Positions 1 through 11,424 of a stretch of 64,000 nt of DNA are shown here, in pieces. Below the pieces are notes generated by a model that ran no database searches, was not told the origin of the DNA, and saw nothing but the letters and a program-made list of their open reading frames with translations. Position 1 is the first letter of the stretch; each line of letters opens with the position of its first letter. This DNA is from Epiperipatus broadwayi (taxonomy: Eukaryota > Onychophora > Udeonychophora > Euonychophora > Peripatidae), in the NCBI GenBank assembly GCA_028023455.1, contig JAQFVV010006506.1:64001-128000 (forward strand). Reading direction: 5' to 3'. The position numbers and the translations under genes were made by a program.

Positions 1-118
1 TTAACTCTAATGCAAAACCTTGCTGATATTGAACTATAAACTTAATTCAGGTCTACAATACTAATTAAGTTTATAGGAAAATGTGAAGCATGGATCGTGC
101 TTCAGATCCATTGCTTCA
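1..118 (-). repeat. Element A 3' LTR, first 118 bases only
   Basis: This stretch matches 9679-9796 with only a few substitutions. On the minus strand the shared sequence begins TGAAGCAATGG directly after a GGGAAA purine run, as expected for the start of an LTR. The rest of the LTR lies to the left of the window. Confidence 0.8.
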
Positions 119-129
119 TTTCCCAATAG
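119..129 (-). other. Element A polypurine tract
   Basis: On the minus strand the sequence just before the LTR start reads ATTGGGAAA. Element C has GGGGAAA at the equivalent place, which supports its role as the plus-strand primer of reverse transcription. It is short for a PPT. Confidence 0.55.
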
Positions 130-390
130 TTAGTGAGCAAAAAAAAATGTTAAAAAAATGCTGTTGCTTCAGGTCACAGGTAAGCATTTGTGCCAGGTGA
201 GTTCAAACCTACTCTTTATTTGCTGTAATATTTAATTTGTTACTACCTATGGTGTTTTCTTTACTTTATTATATCTCACGGTTTATCCATAATTCAATCT
301 TCTGTGTCTTCAATCGGGTCTGTGTTGTATTTAGTCTAACATGGTATGTATCTATTTTTAATTTGCATATTTTCCAGGGTCCGGTGATAT

Positions 391-1102
391 TCAAGGTTTT
401 AAGTTTCTGGCATTGTATACTCCTTTTATGCCGTTATTATCTTCCAAAAGGAACGCATTTCTCCCGCATTCCTTTTTCAATGTGTATGGCCCTTGATATA
501 TTGGAAAAAACTTTTTGAATTCTTTTCGCAATGTATTACTTGGCCTAGGGTCTCTCAGCCATACTTGCTCTCCTTGCCTGAATTGATATTGTTGGTTTGG
601 TTTTTTTATTTTTCCGGTGCAGCGCAGCCCGTTTTAATCGTTCATATGCTATCTTTTGATCTTGTAGTTTATCTATCTTCTCCTCTTCCATCGGCATTTT
701 GGTTTTAAATAACTGAGGACATTCTTTTCCATAATGCAGGCGAGTTGGAGTAAATCCTGTCGACTCATTCATTGTGTTGTTAATATATTGTACCACCTTT
801 TCGGTTTTATTTACCCAGTCCCAATGGTTGGTTGGTATATATGTCCTAAAGAGTCGCCCTATTTTTCGCATGACTCTTTCACAAGGGTTAGCCTGTGGAT
901 TTGTAATGGAAGTTAGCCTATGATGAATTCCTTGTTTAGCCATCCATGTCTTCCATTCTTTGGATGTAAATGCTGTACTATGATCAGATATCACTATCTG
1001 GGGTTTTCCAACTTCTGGCAACTGTTTTCTGTGAAGTGCCTTTATTGCTCCTCTAACGTTTGCTGTCTTTACTGGGTATGCTTTCACATACTTTGAAAAC
1101 AC
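391..1102 (-). pseudogene. Element A pol: integrase catalytic core and C-terminus, frameshifted
   Basis: The open part (545-1102, 185 codons) begins at MFSKYVKAYP, inside the integrase core. It holds the second catalytic Asp (residue 40, in VISDHSTAF) and the Glu (residue 75, in NPCERVMRK), 34 residues apart as in DDE integrases. The first Asp lies in the neighbouring frame at 1133-2332. Beyond 545 a frame change leads into a GPY-type C-terminal module (GPYTLKK near 490), ending in YNARNLKP and a stop at 391-393. Integrase would insert the cDNA into the genome; this copy is dead because at least two frameshifts split it. Element C has the same layout. Confidence 0.85.
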
Positions 1103-1132
1103 ATCATACGTGACAAATAGATATTTGAATCG

Positions 1133-2332
1133 TCAAAACATCAGTAATGGGCCATAATGATCTACAGCTAGCAGCTCATTTGGTTTAGATGCGAGGATCG
1201 GTTGTGGCTCTCCTGCATACAATCGATTTGGTGCCTTGCTCCGAGCACAAATCTCACAGGTTTTCAACACACGTAAGATCTGTGAGTACATTCCTGTCCA
1301 ATAAAATTGATGTTTTATTGCTTCTTCTATTTTCTGAGGACCATAATGTCCCACCGACTGATGGATGTGGGTAATAATTTGGTGTCTCAATTTGTGAGGT
1401 ATTATGACTTTCCATGGATTGTGAGGGCTTTTGGTATTAATCTGAAGGATCCCATCTGTGATTCTGTATTGATTATAGTGCCTACTGGCTGCCATCTTAG
1501 ATGTAATAATGTTAATTATTTTCTTATATTGAGCATCCTGGGACTGCCAATATGCTAAATTCTGGAGGTGAGATTCCACGGTTTTTTCTGCTGTGGTTGT
1601 CATTATCTTCATTGCCTGGTTTCGTAAATCTGGATTCTGAGCAGCCATGGGCATAGGGTGGCGGCTTAAAATATCAGCCACAATATTCTGTGATCCAGAG
1701 CAATAAATGACACTATACTGAAACTGTTGAAGAATCAGGCTCCACCTTATCAATCTGTCATTGTTTAAAAAGCTCTTGTTCAGAAATTCCAAACATTTGT
1801 GGTCAGTTATGATTACCACATCTGATCCCAACAAAAACTGTTTCAGTTTCTGGCATGCCCACACTATTGCTAACGTCTCCTGCTCAGTTGTTGTATAATG
1901 CTTTTCTGCCCCTCTCAACATCTGACTAATTAAGTATAACACTTGATGCTCATTTTTATCACCAATTTGAAACAACACAGCACCCAAGTTTTGCTTACTG
2001 CTATCTGTTTGAAGGTAAAAGGGGTGAGAAAAATCCGGATGGTATAACATTACTGTTTCCAAGAACTTATCTTTTACTTTAGACATTTCTTGCTCATGCC
2101 TCTCTTTCCATTCCCATTTTTTACTACTCTTCTTTATTAATTCAATTAGCTGTGTGGTGTCATAAGCAAATCTAGGATAGAAGCGGTGATAGAAATTACA
2201 CAATCCCAGAAATGCTCGAACCTGCTTCTGGTTGGTGGGAGTTGGAAAATTCTTTATAGCTTCTATTTTTGCAGGATGGGGTTTGACACCTTGACTATTT
2301 ACAACATGGCCCAAAAATTCAATTTCTTCCAC
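1133..2332 (-). pseudogene. Element A pol: end of RT, RNase H, integrase zinc finger and first Asp
   Basis: This 399-codon open stretch starts within RT at EFLGHVVNSQGVKPHP, the usual gypsy motif after the palm. RNase H follows, with Asp110 (QTDSS), Glu152, Asp177 (ITDHKC) and Asp220 (ADILSRHP). The integrase HHCC zinc finger is intact: His324, His329, Cys359, Cys362. The first catalytic Asp of integrase is residue 391 (AVDHYGPL). The frame then stops, and the rest of integrase continues in another frame at 1102. The ATG is not a true start: RT begins upstream in other frames. Confidence 0.88.
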
Positions 2333-2369
2333 TGCAAAAAAAACTCTTTTCCATGTTGATGGTTATATT

Positions 2370-4026
2370 TTATCGTATGCATTCACGAAAGAAGCTTTCC
2401 AAATGACGCAAATGCTCATCGATGTCCTTTGAGGCGATCACGATATCGTCCACGTAACACACCATGTGTTCCTGTATTTGAGGAGATAAAACATTCTTCA
2501 AACATCTCATGAGGCCAGCTCCCGAATGGAACCCTCTTGAACACGTGAGTCTGGCCATTGTAACAAAATGCCGTATACTTTCTATCGCGTTGGTCCAACA
2601 GCATTTGCCAATACCTTGCTGTCATATCCATGGTCGAGAATACAGTCTTTTCCGTGAGCTGCACAAATGTTTCATGCATTGGTGGCGGCACATCACATTC
2701 CGGAATGGTCACATTATTTAGGCGACGCGCATCTAAACACAAACGCACATTTCCGTTTTTCTTCTTGATTACAATCAATGGGTTATTGTAAGGTGAAGGA
2801 GCCCGTTCAATAATATCCCATTCCAGCATCTGCTTTATTTGTTTATCCACTTTCTCTTTGTATTGGAACGGGATAGGGTATGTTTTTGTTTGGTGGTACG
2901 ATTCCTCTCTAAGCCTAATTCGGTGAATGTACCCTCTAATTTTTCCTGGTATGCCAGAAAATACTGCTGCATATCTTTGTAAAATTTGTTGCAACTGCTG
3001 ACTATGCTCGTTATTTCTAATCATTGATATGCCCACTTTTTGTTTTATCATTTCCTCATCGATCGCTTGTATAATACAACTGCCAATGGGGTGATTCTCT
3101 TGAGCCTCTATTGTAAATGGGACTTGTATGCCTTCTAACATACATTTCCTCATTGGGTAATGTATGATCTTTTGATACTGTTGAAGGAAATCTGAACGTA
3201 ATACTAAGTCATACAACAAACCCTCCATTATTAAGAAGGCATGATTAAAACATTTACTGCTAATTTTCATCTCCAACCACATTTGGTATCGTTCACTATT
3301 CATTTTTCTTCCATTTGCCAGAGTTAACTGGATAGGGCACATGGGAAACTTTAAGTATTTTGGGTTGCTTTCATATTCCATGGCTAGTTTTTTTGATATG
3401 ATAGATACTTGACTGCCAGAGTCAACTAATGCTTGTATTTCATTGTCGTTTATGGTTACTTGAATGACTGGGTTTGAATTTGTGCCTATGTCTTCATTAT
3501 CCTTTTGTTGTACAATTGCTGTATGGGATGGCACAGCTTCTCTATTTTCTACTCTTGACAGGTTTGTACTCTTTTGTTTGGCAATAGATTTATTTTGAAA
3601 TTTTACCTCCTTTTCATTTCTGTCTTCATCAAGATATTCATATTCGATAGCCGTTAGTATACGAGTTGTACCTTCAATATCTTGCACTTGACTGCTTATT
3701 AATATTTTCCTTATCCAGAGTGGCATGTTGTGTCTAATCATCCTTACTATCTGCATTTCTGGATAATTGAATGCACTTAGGGCTTTAATTCGATTTACCT
3801 GCCTAACAAAAAACTGAGCATAAGTCTCTTGATGGTTAGCTGGGTATCTTTCATGCATTATGGAATACATCAAACCTTCTTGCCGCTCTGCACTCCAATA
3901 CATTGACATCATTGCATTCTCATATTCCATAAATGTTTGTGGTTGTATAGACAGAGGGTTCCACCAGTCTCTGGCAGATTCTTTTAAATGATGACTGGAG
4001 ATCGCCACTTTTTCTTGTTCTGTCAT
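2370..4026 (-). pseudogene. Element A gag C-part, protease and RT with a frameshift in the RT palm
   Basis: The main frame (2416-4026) begins with gag capsid-type sequence (ARDWWNPLSIQPQTF, residues 18-32). A retropepsin site follows at residues 202-206 (DSGSQ), with the flap/second lobe near LLYDLVLRSDFL. RT fingers and palm follow (TYPIPFQYKEKV, then MDMTARYWQML and FKRVPFG). Near 2530-2560 the frame changes: the YVDD box (CYVDDIVIAS) is in the overlapping frame 2370-2558. Another frame change near 2340-2370 joins to the RNase H part. No CCHC zinc knuckle is visible between gag and protease. The natural product would be a Gag-Pol polyprotein; this copy is inactive. Confidence 0.85.
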
Positions 4027-4633
4027 ATTCTGAAATTGAAAAAAACATTTTGAGACTGTCTAGGTGGTGTCTAGGGTTTCCACCCGGTTCCCCTCTAAAA
4101 CATTGTATATGTATGAATTTTGCCACAGGAGATATTACCGGATTAATTATTATTGGTGTAAGAATTTGGTTGCCTTGTTGCGCCTGGATTGGATTCATCT
4201 TTTGATGAATGTTCATTTCCTTTTTATCCACATTCATCTGTCCATTTTCTTCTCCCTCCTGTATTTGATGCTTGACTGACACGTCCAAGGCATGCATATC
4301 CTTTCCTAATTCATTATCTATCAATGATTTAAGTTGTGTATCATCTTGTTTCTGTTGCCATTTTAACTGAGTATCCTCATCTGGCAATACTTTTGTTCTG
4401 GTATGTTGTTGCTGGAGACCCATGTTTTCCTCCAAACGGTTCAGTCTTTGTGATGTCATATTCATGAATTCTTGGAACATGTTCATCATCATTTTTCTTT
4501 TGTCTCCCATTTCTGTGATGAGATCTTTCCCATTGTTTTCTTGGTCACTATGAGTTGATGTTGCTGTATTTGGAAGGTTGAACATTACCTCCTCATCGCT
4601 GTCATAATCTGCAACTTTCTTTGGTTGGTCCAT
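3920..4633 (-). pseudogene. Element A gag N-terminal part
   Basis: The frame opens at ATG 4633 with MDQPKKVADYDSDEE and runs 237 codons. It is acidic and polar with a probable coiled coil (FMNMTSQRLNRLEENMGLQQ), then reaches the capsid-like start FIHIQCFRGEPGGNPRHH before the frame changes near 3920-4026. Element C gag has the matching segment FIQVKSFKGEAGENPRTH, so the frameshift is a real lesion. Element B lacks the long N-terminal extension. The 4633 start is plausible because it is the first ATG after the leader. Confidence 0.75.
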
Positions 4634-4886
4634 TTTTGCCTAATATTGGCTATTTTGTTATATAACATTCACTTTATTTGTAAAATGTGTTTGTCTTTTA
4701 ATAAACAATCTGGATAAGTATATTTTTATACTAGTTATTAACACAAAAAAAAAATATTTCTTTCTAAAATAAGTCACTATTCTAAGTTCCAACTATCTGT
4801 TTTATTTATATGTTTTCAGATATTTAACTTTGCCTACCTTACGAGGTCCTATCTTAACCCTATGCCTATATGTATCTGTTTGTACA

Positions 4887-5002
<116 letters not shown>

Positions 5003-6131
5003 CCTGCCATGTCTGTCTTTAATATTTATACTACATATTAGTCTTTTCACTTTATTTATTGTTATATTTCATTAAAATATCACTGCTATTTTGTCCCAAT
5101 ATAATTAAAATAACACACTTACAGCTTGACCTGGCTTTCTCTGACACCTGAAACAACTAAAAAATGCATTTACATTAATACAAGTATATATATAAAAAAA
5201 TATGTGAGCAAAATATATGTAAGTCATGTTTAAAAATTATTTTGGCTCACTATGCATACATTGTTATTTTGATCATCTACTATAGTTTGGTTTATTTGAT
5301 ATCTGATATGAGAGATTGCACTTGCTGACAAATTTATTTGAGAAGGGCACCAGTCGACAAGACAATGGCCATATCAAATATACATATTAATGGATAATGA
5401 TCCAAGCACACATTGATAAGGTTTATAAAGTTTAATGCGATTACAATTTATTTTGATTTTCACTTCACTTTCAAAAAAATCTCTGCATGAATAAGTAAAT
5501 GGTATTTTAAATGACAATATTAAGTAAGTCTAAGACGTATAACAATTAAGTAAGGTAACATGTCTGACCTGGGTTCGAAACCACGCTACCATTTTGGTCA
5601 AGACAGGAAAAAAAAAATTTAACCAGCCTAAAGTACGATTATCAAAACAAAATATTAATACAAAAAACAATTAAAATAAAAGTAAAATCCCATGATAACC
5701 ACCACTTTGAATTATGAACCTGGGATCGAAAACCACTACCATTTTGGACACACCCGAAATAGATTAAGAATTATCATGCAATTTTACAGAATCACGCATT
5801 GAAATCAAAACTGTTTAAAAAACATTTATATAAAAACGGGTTTTACCGAACTATAATGAAGTGTATACCATATGCATCCATATATATGAATATGTACATC
5901 ATTAAATAAGCATATATATGACTACCTATAAATATACAAACAGATATACCTATACAAATATTTCTTTTATTATCATGTACATGAATTTATTAGAAAGATG
6001 TCAAATTGCCAACCGCATACTCCTATTATTTCAGGCTAGTAAACGCTGGTCGCAACTATGACAAGGAAGCAATGATTGCGGACATAGACCTATTATTTCA
6101 GGCTACACAGCAATCGAGAACTCTACAATGT

Positions 6132-6219
6132 AAGGGGTCTTCACCTAAACGGTTACTCTAAGGGTCTTCACCAAACATGGTTACTAAAAAACAAGGGCTT
6201 CACCTAACGGTTACTCAAT
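6132..6219. repeat. Three tandem copies of a ~30 bp unit
   Basis: The unit reads roughly AAGGGTCTTCACC...GGTTACT, starting at 6132, 6160 and 6193. Spacing is 28-33 bp and the copies differ at several positions. Just upstream, CCTATTATTTCAGGCTA occurs twice (about 6022 and 6088). Confidence 0.75.
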
Positions 6220-7487
6220 AAATGATTCAATAGCATAATCCGAAATGGAGAAAAAAATCTTAACTAAAGGGTGGCTGACATATATGTTATACAAAAATAT
6301 ATCTTTAATATATATATTTATTAACGAACATACGCATTTACTTTTCATAAAGTTGACAATTAAGTTTGTTATTATTGAAACAAAACTTATTTTATATCTA
6401 TTGTTTGCACGGAACGTAATTTCAAAATATTTAAAAGTGAAAAAAAAAATTCTGCATGATTAAAATTATTGATTTAATTAAGGAAACTAACGCAGAGAAA
6501 GTGAAACACTATAGTTTGAACTTATCAAACTTTTTGATTTTCGAAAAACTTTCTATTAATGGAAAAATGTTATCTCTTAGATCTTCACAAAAATTTATAC
6601 AAACCAAAAATTTTTTTTATTATCTATTTGTAATTTTTACTAAAATATTAACACTATCGTATATATGTTATATTTCGAAAAACATTATTATTTCAAAACT
6701 TCTCATGTTTAAGTAATACTAAAGTAACATAAAGTATGAAAGCTATTTTAAGGGAGGGCGGGTGGGTATATATTTGACACTTCCGCCTCATCGAAGCGAT
6801 ATACTTTATAAGACAAACAACAATATGGCGACTGGCCATGACAAAATTACTCATTCGGAAAATTTTTTTTCTATAACTCTGGTATTTTATTCACCTTATA
6901 TATATATATATATATATATATAAACAACTAATGGAGTGTTAACTTTTATAAACGTAAAACATTCATTTTAGCAATTCAAAACTCGGGGAAAATTTTTTTT
7001 TTTTACCTTAGAGACACATTTAACTTTTTAATTAATTAAAAAAAATGACATTTGGCTCACATTAGGAAACAAAATTGGAAAAATTATACATATATTATTT
7101 TTATATAAATATATTCAACTAAAACTAACTTCTCAGGAAACTAATTTTTTTTTTAAAAAAATGACATACGTCCCACTGCGACCAACTAGAAGCAAAAAAA
7201 TTTACGTATAACTAACAATTATTTCATGTTATTTAAAAAAAAAACATCATATATATGCGTACAAACCTGGGAAAAAAAATCTACATATATATTATTCATT
7301 AATTTAATACAGAAGAAAGTAAAAAAACATTATACACCCATACAAATGTTATACAGGGCCATTGCAGGGTATGTAAATTTCGAAAAACACATGATGGGCA
7401 TCCAGAATACGGAGAAAAAAAAATCTTATACATCTACCTATATTTTCAAATACCCTATTCCTATTCTTGCCATAAAAAATGAAATTC

Positions 7488-7505
7488 GGCCCACGTTGGT
7501 CGACA
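7488..7505 (-). promoter_or_regulatory. Candidate primer-binding site of element A
   Basis: On the minus strand this reads TGTCGACCAACGTGGGCC. It matches 15 of 18 positions of TGGCGCCCAACGTGGGGC, the complement of the insect tRNA-Lys 3' end used by Drosophila gypsy. It sits 24 nt from the proposed LTR end, almost the same gap as in element C (23 nt). A PBS is normally within a few bases of the LTR, so the offset is odd. Confidence 0.45.
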
Positions 7506-8920
7506 GAATACGGAGAAAACAAAATTTACTGTGACAGACAGATGATGTATGTTGGTTTAACCCAGTTCGAATACTAGTCAAAAGTACCTCAAGGCCACCC
7601 ATACACGAGATATTAAATCAAGAATATTATGACCTCTGCCCATTCGCCTATTCTCGAGGCCTGATAACAAACAAACAACACTATCTGAGCCATGCATAAA
7701 TTATTTTTCAACCGGTGACAGCTTAGCATCAGCGGAAAGAAACATGGACAGGAAACTTACGGAACTAAATAGTTAAATGTGCAAAAGTACTAAGAAATAT
7801 GTGTTTTGCGTACCTGGATCATTAGAAAAGTAAAATAAAGCATTATAATAAAATTAGGAAACTCAAGCTTTTGATAGTTAAATAATATGTTTAATTAATG
7901 GCTTTAAAATATGAATAATGATTTAATAGCATTCGCTATTCTTCTAAATTAATGAAACAAACTAATTAGACAATAAAACCGGATTAATAGGTATGTGGTC
8001 TAAATCTTTTTCCAATTTTAATAAAATTGTCAACTCGATCTTCTCGATAAAGTACGATAAAAAAAGAATCTTTCGCAAAGCATTTCTAATTGCTTTGCAC
8101 TACAAACAGTGTTTAAAAATTATTTAAAACGTATATAGTTAAATCGGATATACGTAAAGCTCATGGTGGACAAAAGAGGCGTTATCATAGAGATCAAGTT
8201 GGCACACAAAAGTAACTGACTCGTATTTAATTAACAAACATAAATAAAACTGGAAAGAGATTTTAAATGAACAAAAATTAACTATTAAACTTAACCGCAA
8301 TGGGATATTAAATATTTACACAGGTTAGTAAGGAAGAATAGCGAAGGGAAAAGGTTAAATATAGATAGATGATCACATAATATATATAATTAAGACTAAT
8401 CTAATAAAAATGGTTACATCAACAAATACATATAATTCAATGAAGCAATTAAAAAATATGAACAAAAGGTAGCATAAGAAATAGTTCAATAGAGGAGATA
8501 TGATTACAGTCCTTTTTTTTCCCTTGGTCATGTTCCCTAAGGCATTCGTGGCTTGATCTGACCATCGATTAGGGATTTGTCCGGACAATGAAAATATGTA
8601 GTATGGTTTCACGAAAAGTTCTCCAGACACGGCACAGTGTTCAGATGACTATTGAGTGGATACTATGGCATTTTGGATGGTATTCAGGAACCTCGGTGAT
8701 AGGCAAAGCTATTTATTTGCCTAGCCAAGCATATTCATTTCCTTGAAAATACTATGGCTTTTAACTGGAGCATGTTCAAACTTCTCCATTATTTGAAAAC
8801 GACAGCTGTATAACTTTTTGGAGCACAAGCTAAATGTGAAGCAAATTGAAGAGAGTTCTCCAAAAAGAAATATGAATGCACTCTCAAGGAAACTTGGAAT
8901 AACCAGCAAGAAAACTCTGA

Positions 8921-9040
8921 ATGAATCCTTCAAAGGCAAAATCTGAATACTGAATCCTTCCAAAGGAAAAATCTGAATAATCTGACTCCTTCAAAAAGAA
9001 AAATCTAAATCCTTCAAAAAGAAAAATCTGAATAATCTAG
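8921..9040. repeat. Minisatellite, ~22-30 bp unit, about 5 copies
   Basis: The repeating core is TCCTTCAAAAAGAAAAATCT followed by GAATAA or similar. Copies start near 8926, 8956, 8983, 9010 and so on, with small indels. It lies inside the element A LTR. Confidence 0.75.
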
Positions 9041-9054
9041 TCTTTTGTTCTCAC

Positions 9055-9067
9055 TTTTATTTATACG
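9055..9067 (-). promoter_or_regulatory. TATA-like box in element A LTR
   Basis: On the minus strand this reads CGTATAAATAAAA, in the direction of element A transcription and about 730 bp from the LTR start. It fits a U3 promoter, but TA-rich matches are common here, so this is tentative. Confidence 0.35.
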
Positions 9068-9413
9068 CTCTCTGTCAGCTACCTTCTATTGTTTGTATGA
9101 TCTGAGATCTGATAAGCCTCCCCATGCTCCTTTGTTTCAAAATAACATTTTCTAAAAATAACTTTTACTTTTTTACTCTAGATTTCTTTCTTTAAAGTTT
9201 GAATTCTATTAATTAAAAAGAAAAAAAAAGAAGGCCATCTTTAATTAGACTTGAATGGCTCACTAATCAAAACTATACATTCTTTTAGAAAATGTTGGCG
9301 GGCTTATCTCAAAATCAAATCATACTAAATATTTTAACAAAATTTTAACAACAATATATTATTATTTTTTTATAGTAGAATAAGCATTTTATTTCAGCAG
9401 AATTCAGCATTAA

Positions 9414-9562
<149 letters not shown>

Positions 9563-9812
9563 GCTAGATGTATATATATATGTTTCACTAATAGGTTAAG
9601 CAATTTTTATTAATAGAATGAAATTTATTTAAAACAAAATAGTTAAATGTAATACACATTTGATAAGCATAATTATTTTTAACTCTAATGCAAAACCCTG
9701 CTGATATTGAACTATAAATTTAATTCAGGTCTACAATACTAATTAAGTTTATAGGAAGATGTGAAGCATGGATCGGGCTTCAGATCCATTGCTTCAATAT
9801 TTATATATATAT

Positions 9813-11373
9813 TGTAGCGGGTGTACTCGTTACCCCTATACTTATCTATATTTTCTCTTTGTCTAATTAGAACATTGATAAGAAAACTCGTATCTTTCTC
9901 GCAGCATATTTATGGACGTCAGTTTTTTTTTTTTTATTTTAGACTCCAAGCGCCAAACTTACTTTTTACATAAGTATTATGCTGGAGGATCAGAATACGA
10001 TTGTGATAGGGCCACACCTCTAGCTCAGTACTCAGGGCGGGTGGTTAATAAACCGTAGAAAAATGTACGGGGGATTCCCTGCAACTCTCAACAAGAAAAT
10101 CCGAACCAATTGTCTAAATTCGTGGACTATCTTTCATAAGTTAAATAATAAAAAAAAAATATACATGTAATATAAGCTTTAAAATAATACATCTTTTTAT
10201 TATAATATTCCCTCCCCTCCCTCACATTGTTTTTACATAAACTAAGAAAACATACATATATCCTGTGTGGATTTACAACGGAATAAGAAAACGAACGTAT
10301 GTACAGACAAACTCTAATCAGCTGGATTTGACCGGCCTTCTCTTAAAAAGATCGGACTTTCTTGCCTTTGTTCATTATCCTTAAAAATTTCTGGAGAAAA
10401 CGTGGTAATATTTGGAAAATAAATAATTTAAGTTCACGTTACCTGCAATTTTGTCCGATGTGATCCCCGGGGATATCAAAACAAGATGGAAGCATATGAA
10501 ATTTGAAGTAGACACACGAGGCGATTTATCACGCTACAGTCCATTCCGAGTCGGGTCAGTTCCTTTGTGAAAAGTTAATAGATCTCCGGTAGATGTTCTC
10601 CGGTTATTGCCGCATGGTCTCTTCGGGGTAAGGCACAGAAAACCCAGCACGCTTAAGCTTTTACCCCACTGTACGCATATTCGGCCGTAGCCTTAGCTAT
10701 TCCTTTTTTTTGTTTTTCTTCAAAAAAAAACAAAAACTAAAAATGGCGATTCCCTTCCAAAACGACACAACAAAAAAAAAAACAACCACGTCTCTACTCT
10801 CCCTGTCACTTTTCTTCTTTTTCTCTCTTCTTTTGTCCTCGCAAAAACAGTCCGCCCCCTTCTTCCTCACCACGTGGTATAGATGGCCAGTTAGGCTAAC
10901 AAGCAAAGAACTTTTCGCGCCTTCGGATATTTTAGCAAACAACATTCCTGACCGTCCATTTCAACCCTTCCTCTTTTTTTTTTTCTTTTGTCTTTTTTTT
11001 TTTTTTTAATTCCTCAGATAAGGTCTCCAATACATATTTTTCCTCTTCCTTTCTCTTACAATAATCTCTCATCTTGGATACCAAATTTATTCATACGTCC
11101 GTTTTCTCATTATTATTAATTTTTTTCTTTTGAAATTGTCCATCCACACCGCACATACATACATATATCCCTTTTACTAAAACAAAACGCAAATCCCCCC
11201 CCACTCCCTCTTTTCTCACTTTAATAAGATTTTAAACATTTTCTTCCACTAACAAAAAAAATAAATACTAAAACGGAATAAAACCCAACTATATGAAACT
11301 AATTAAAAAAAATACATAACGCATGTGTGCGTTTTTCTACATTGTAAACAGGGTTTAAACCCGACTGTTTACA
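9813..11373 (-). repeat. Element B 3' LTR
   Basis: This 1561 bp repeat matches 15490-17046. On the minus strand it starts TGTAAACAGTCGGG and ends GCTACA. It has a C/T-rich block on the plus strand around 10200 next to a minus-strand AATAAA at 10196-10201, a possible polyadenylation signal. The small ORFs at 10697-11009 are low-complexity shadows. Confidence 0.93.
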
Positions 11374-11388
11374 ATACCCTCCTCCCGG
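11374..11388 (-). other. Element B polypurine tract
   Basis: On the minus strand the sequence next to the 3' LTR reads CCGGGAGGAGGGTAT. Its purine content and its position directly before the TG of the LTR fit the plus-strand primer. It lies just downstream of the Gag-Pol stop. Confidence 0.8.
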
Positions 11389-11424
11389 AAGCCTTTAAAT
11401 ACGGTCTACGTATTTGAACGGCTC

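Noticed and set aside
6245-7534. Frames at 6245-6716 and 7226-7534
   Set aside because: Lys/Ile/Tyr-rich chance frames in the element A leader, without motif or conservation in element C.
10697-11009. Open frames on both strands in the element B LTR
   Set aside because: Low-complexity poly-Phe/poly-Lys translations of T and A runs.
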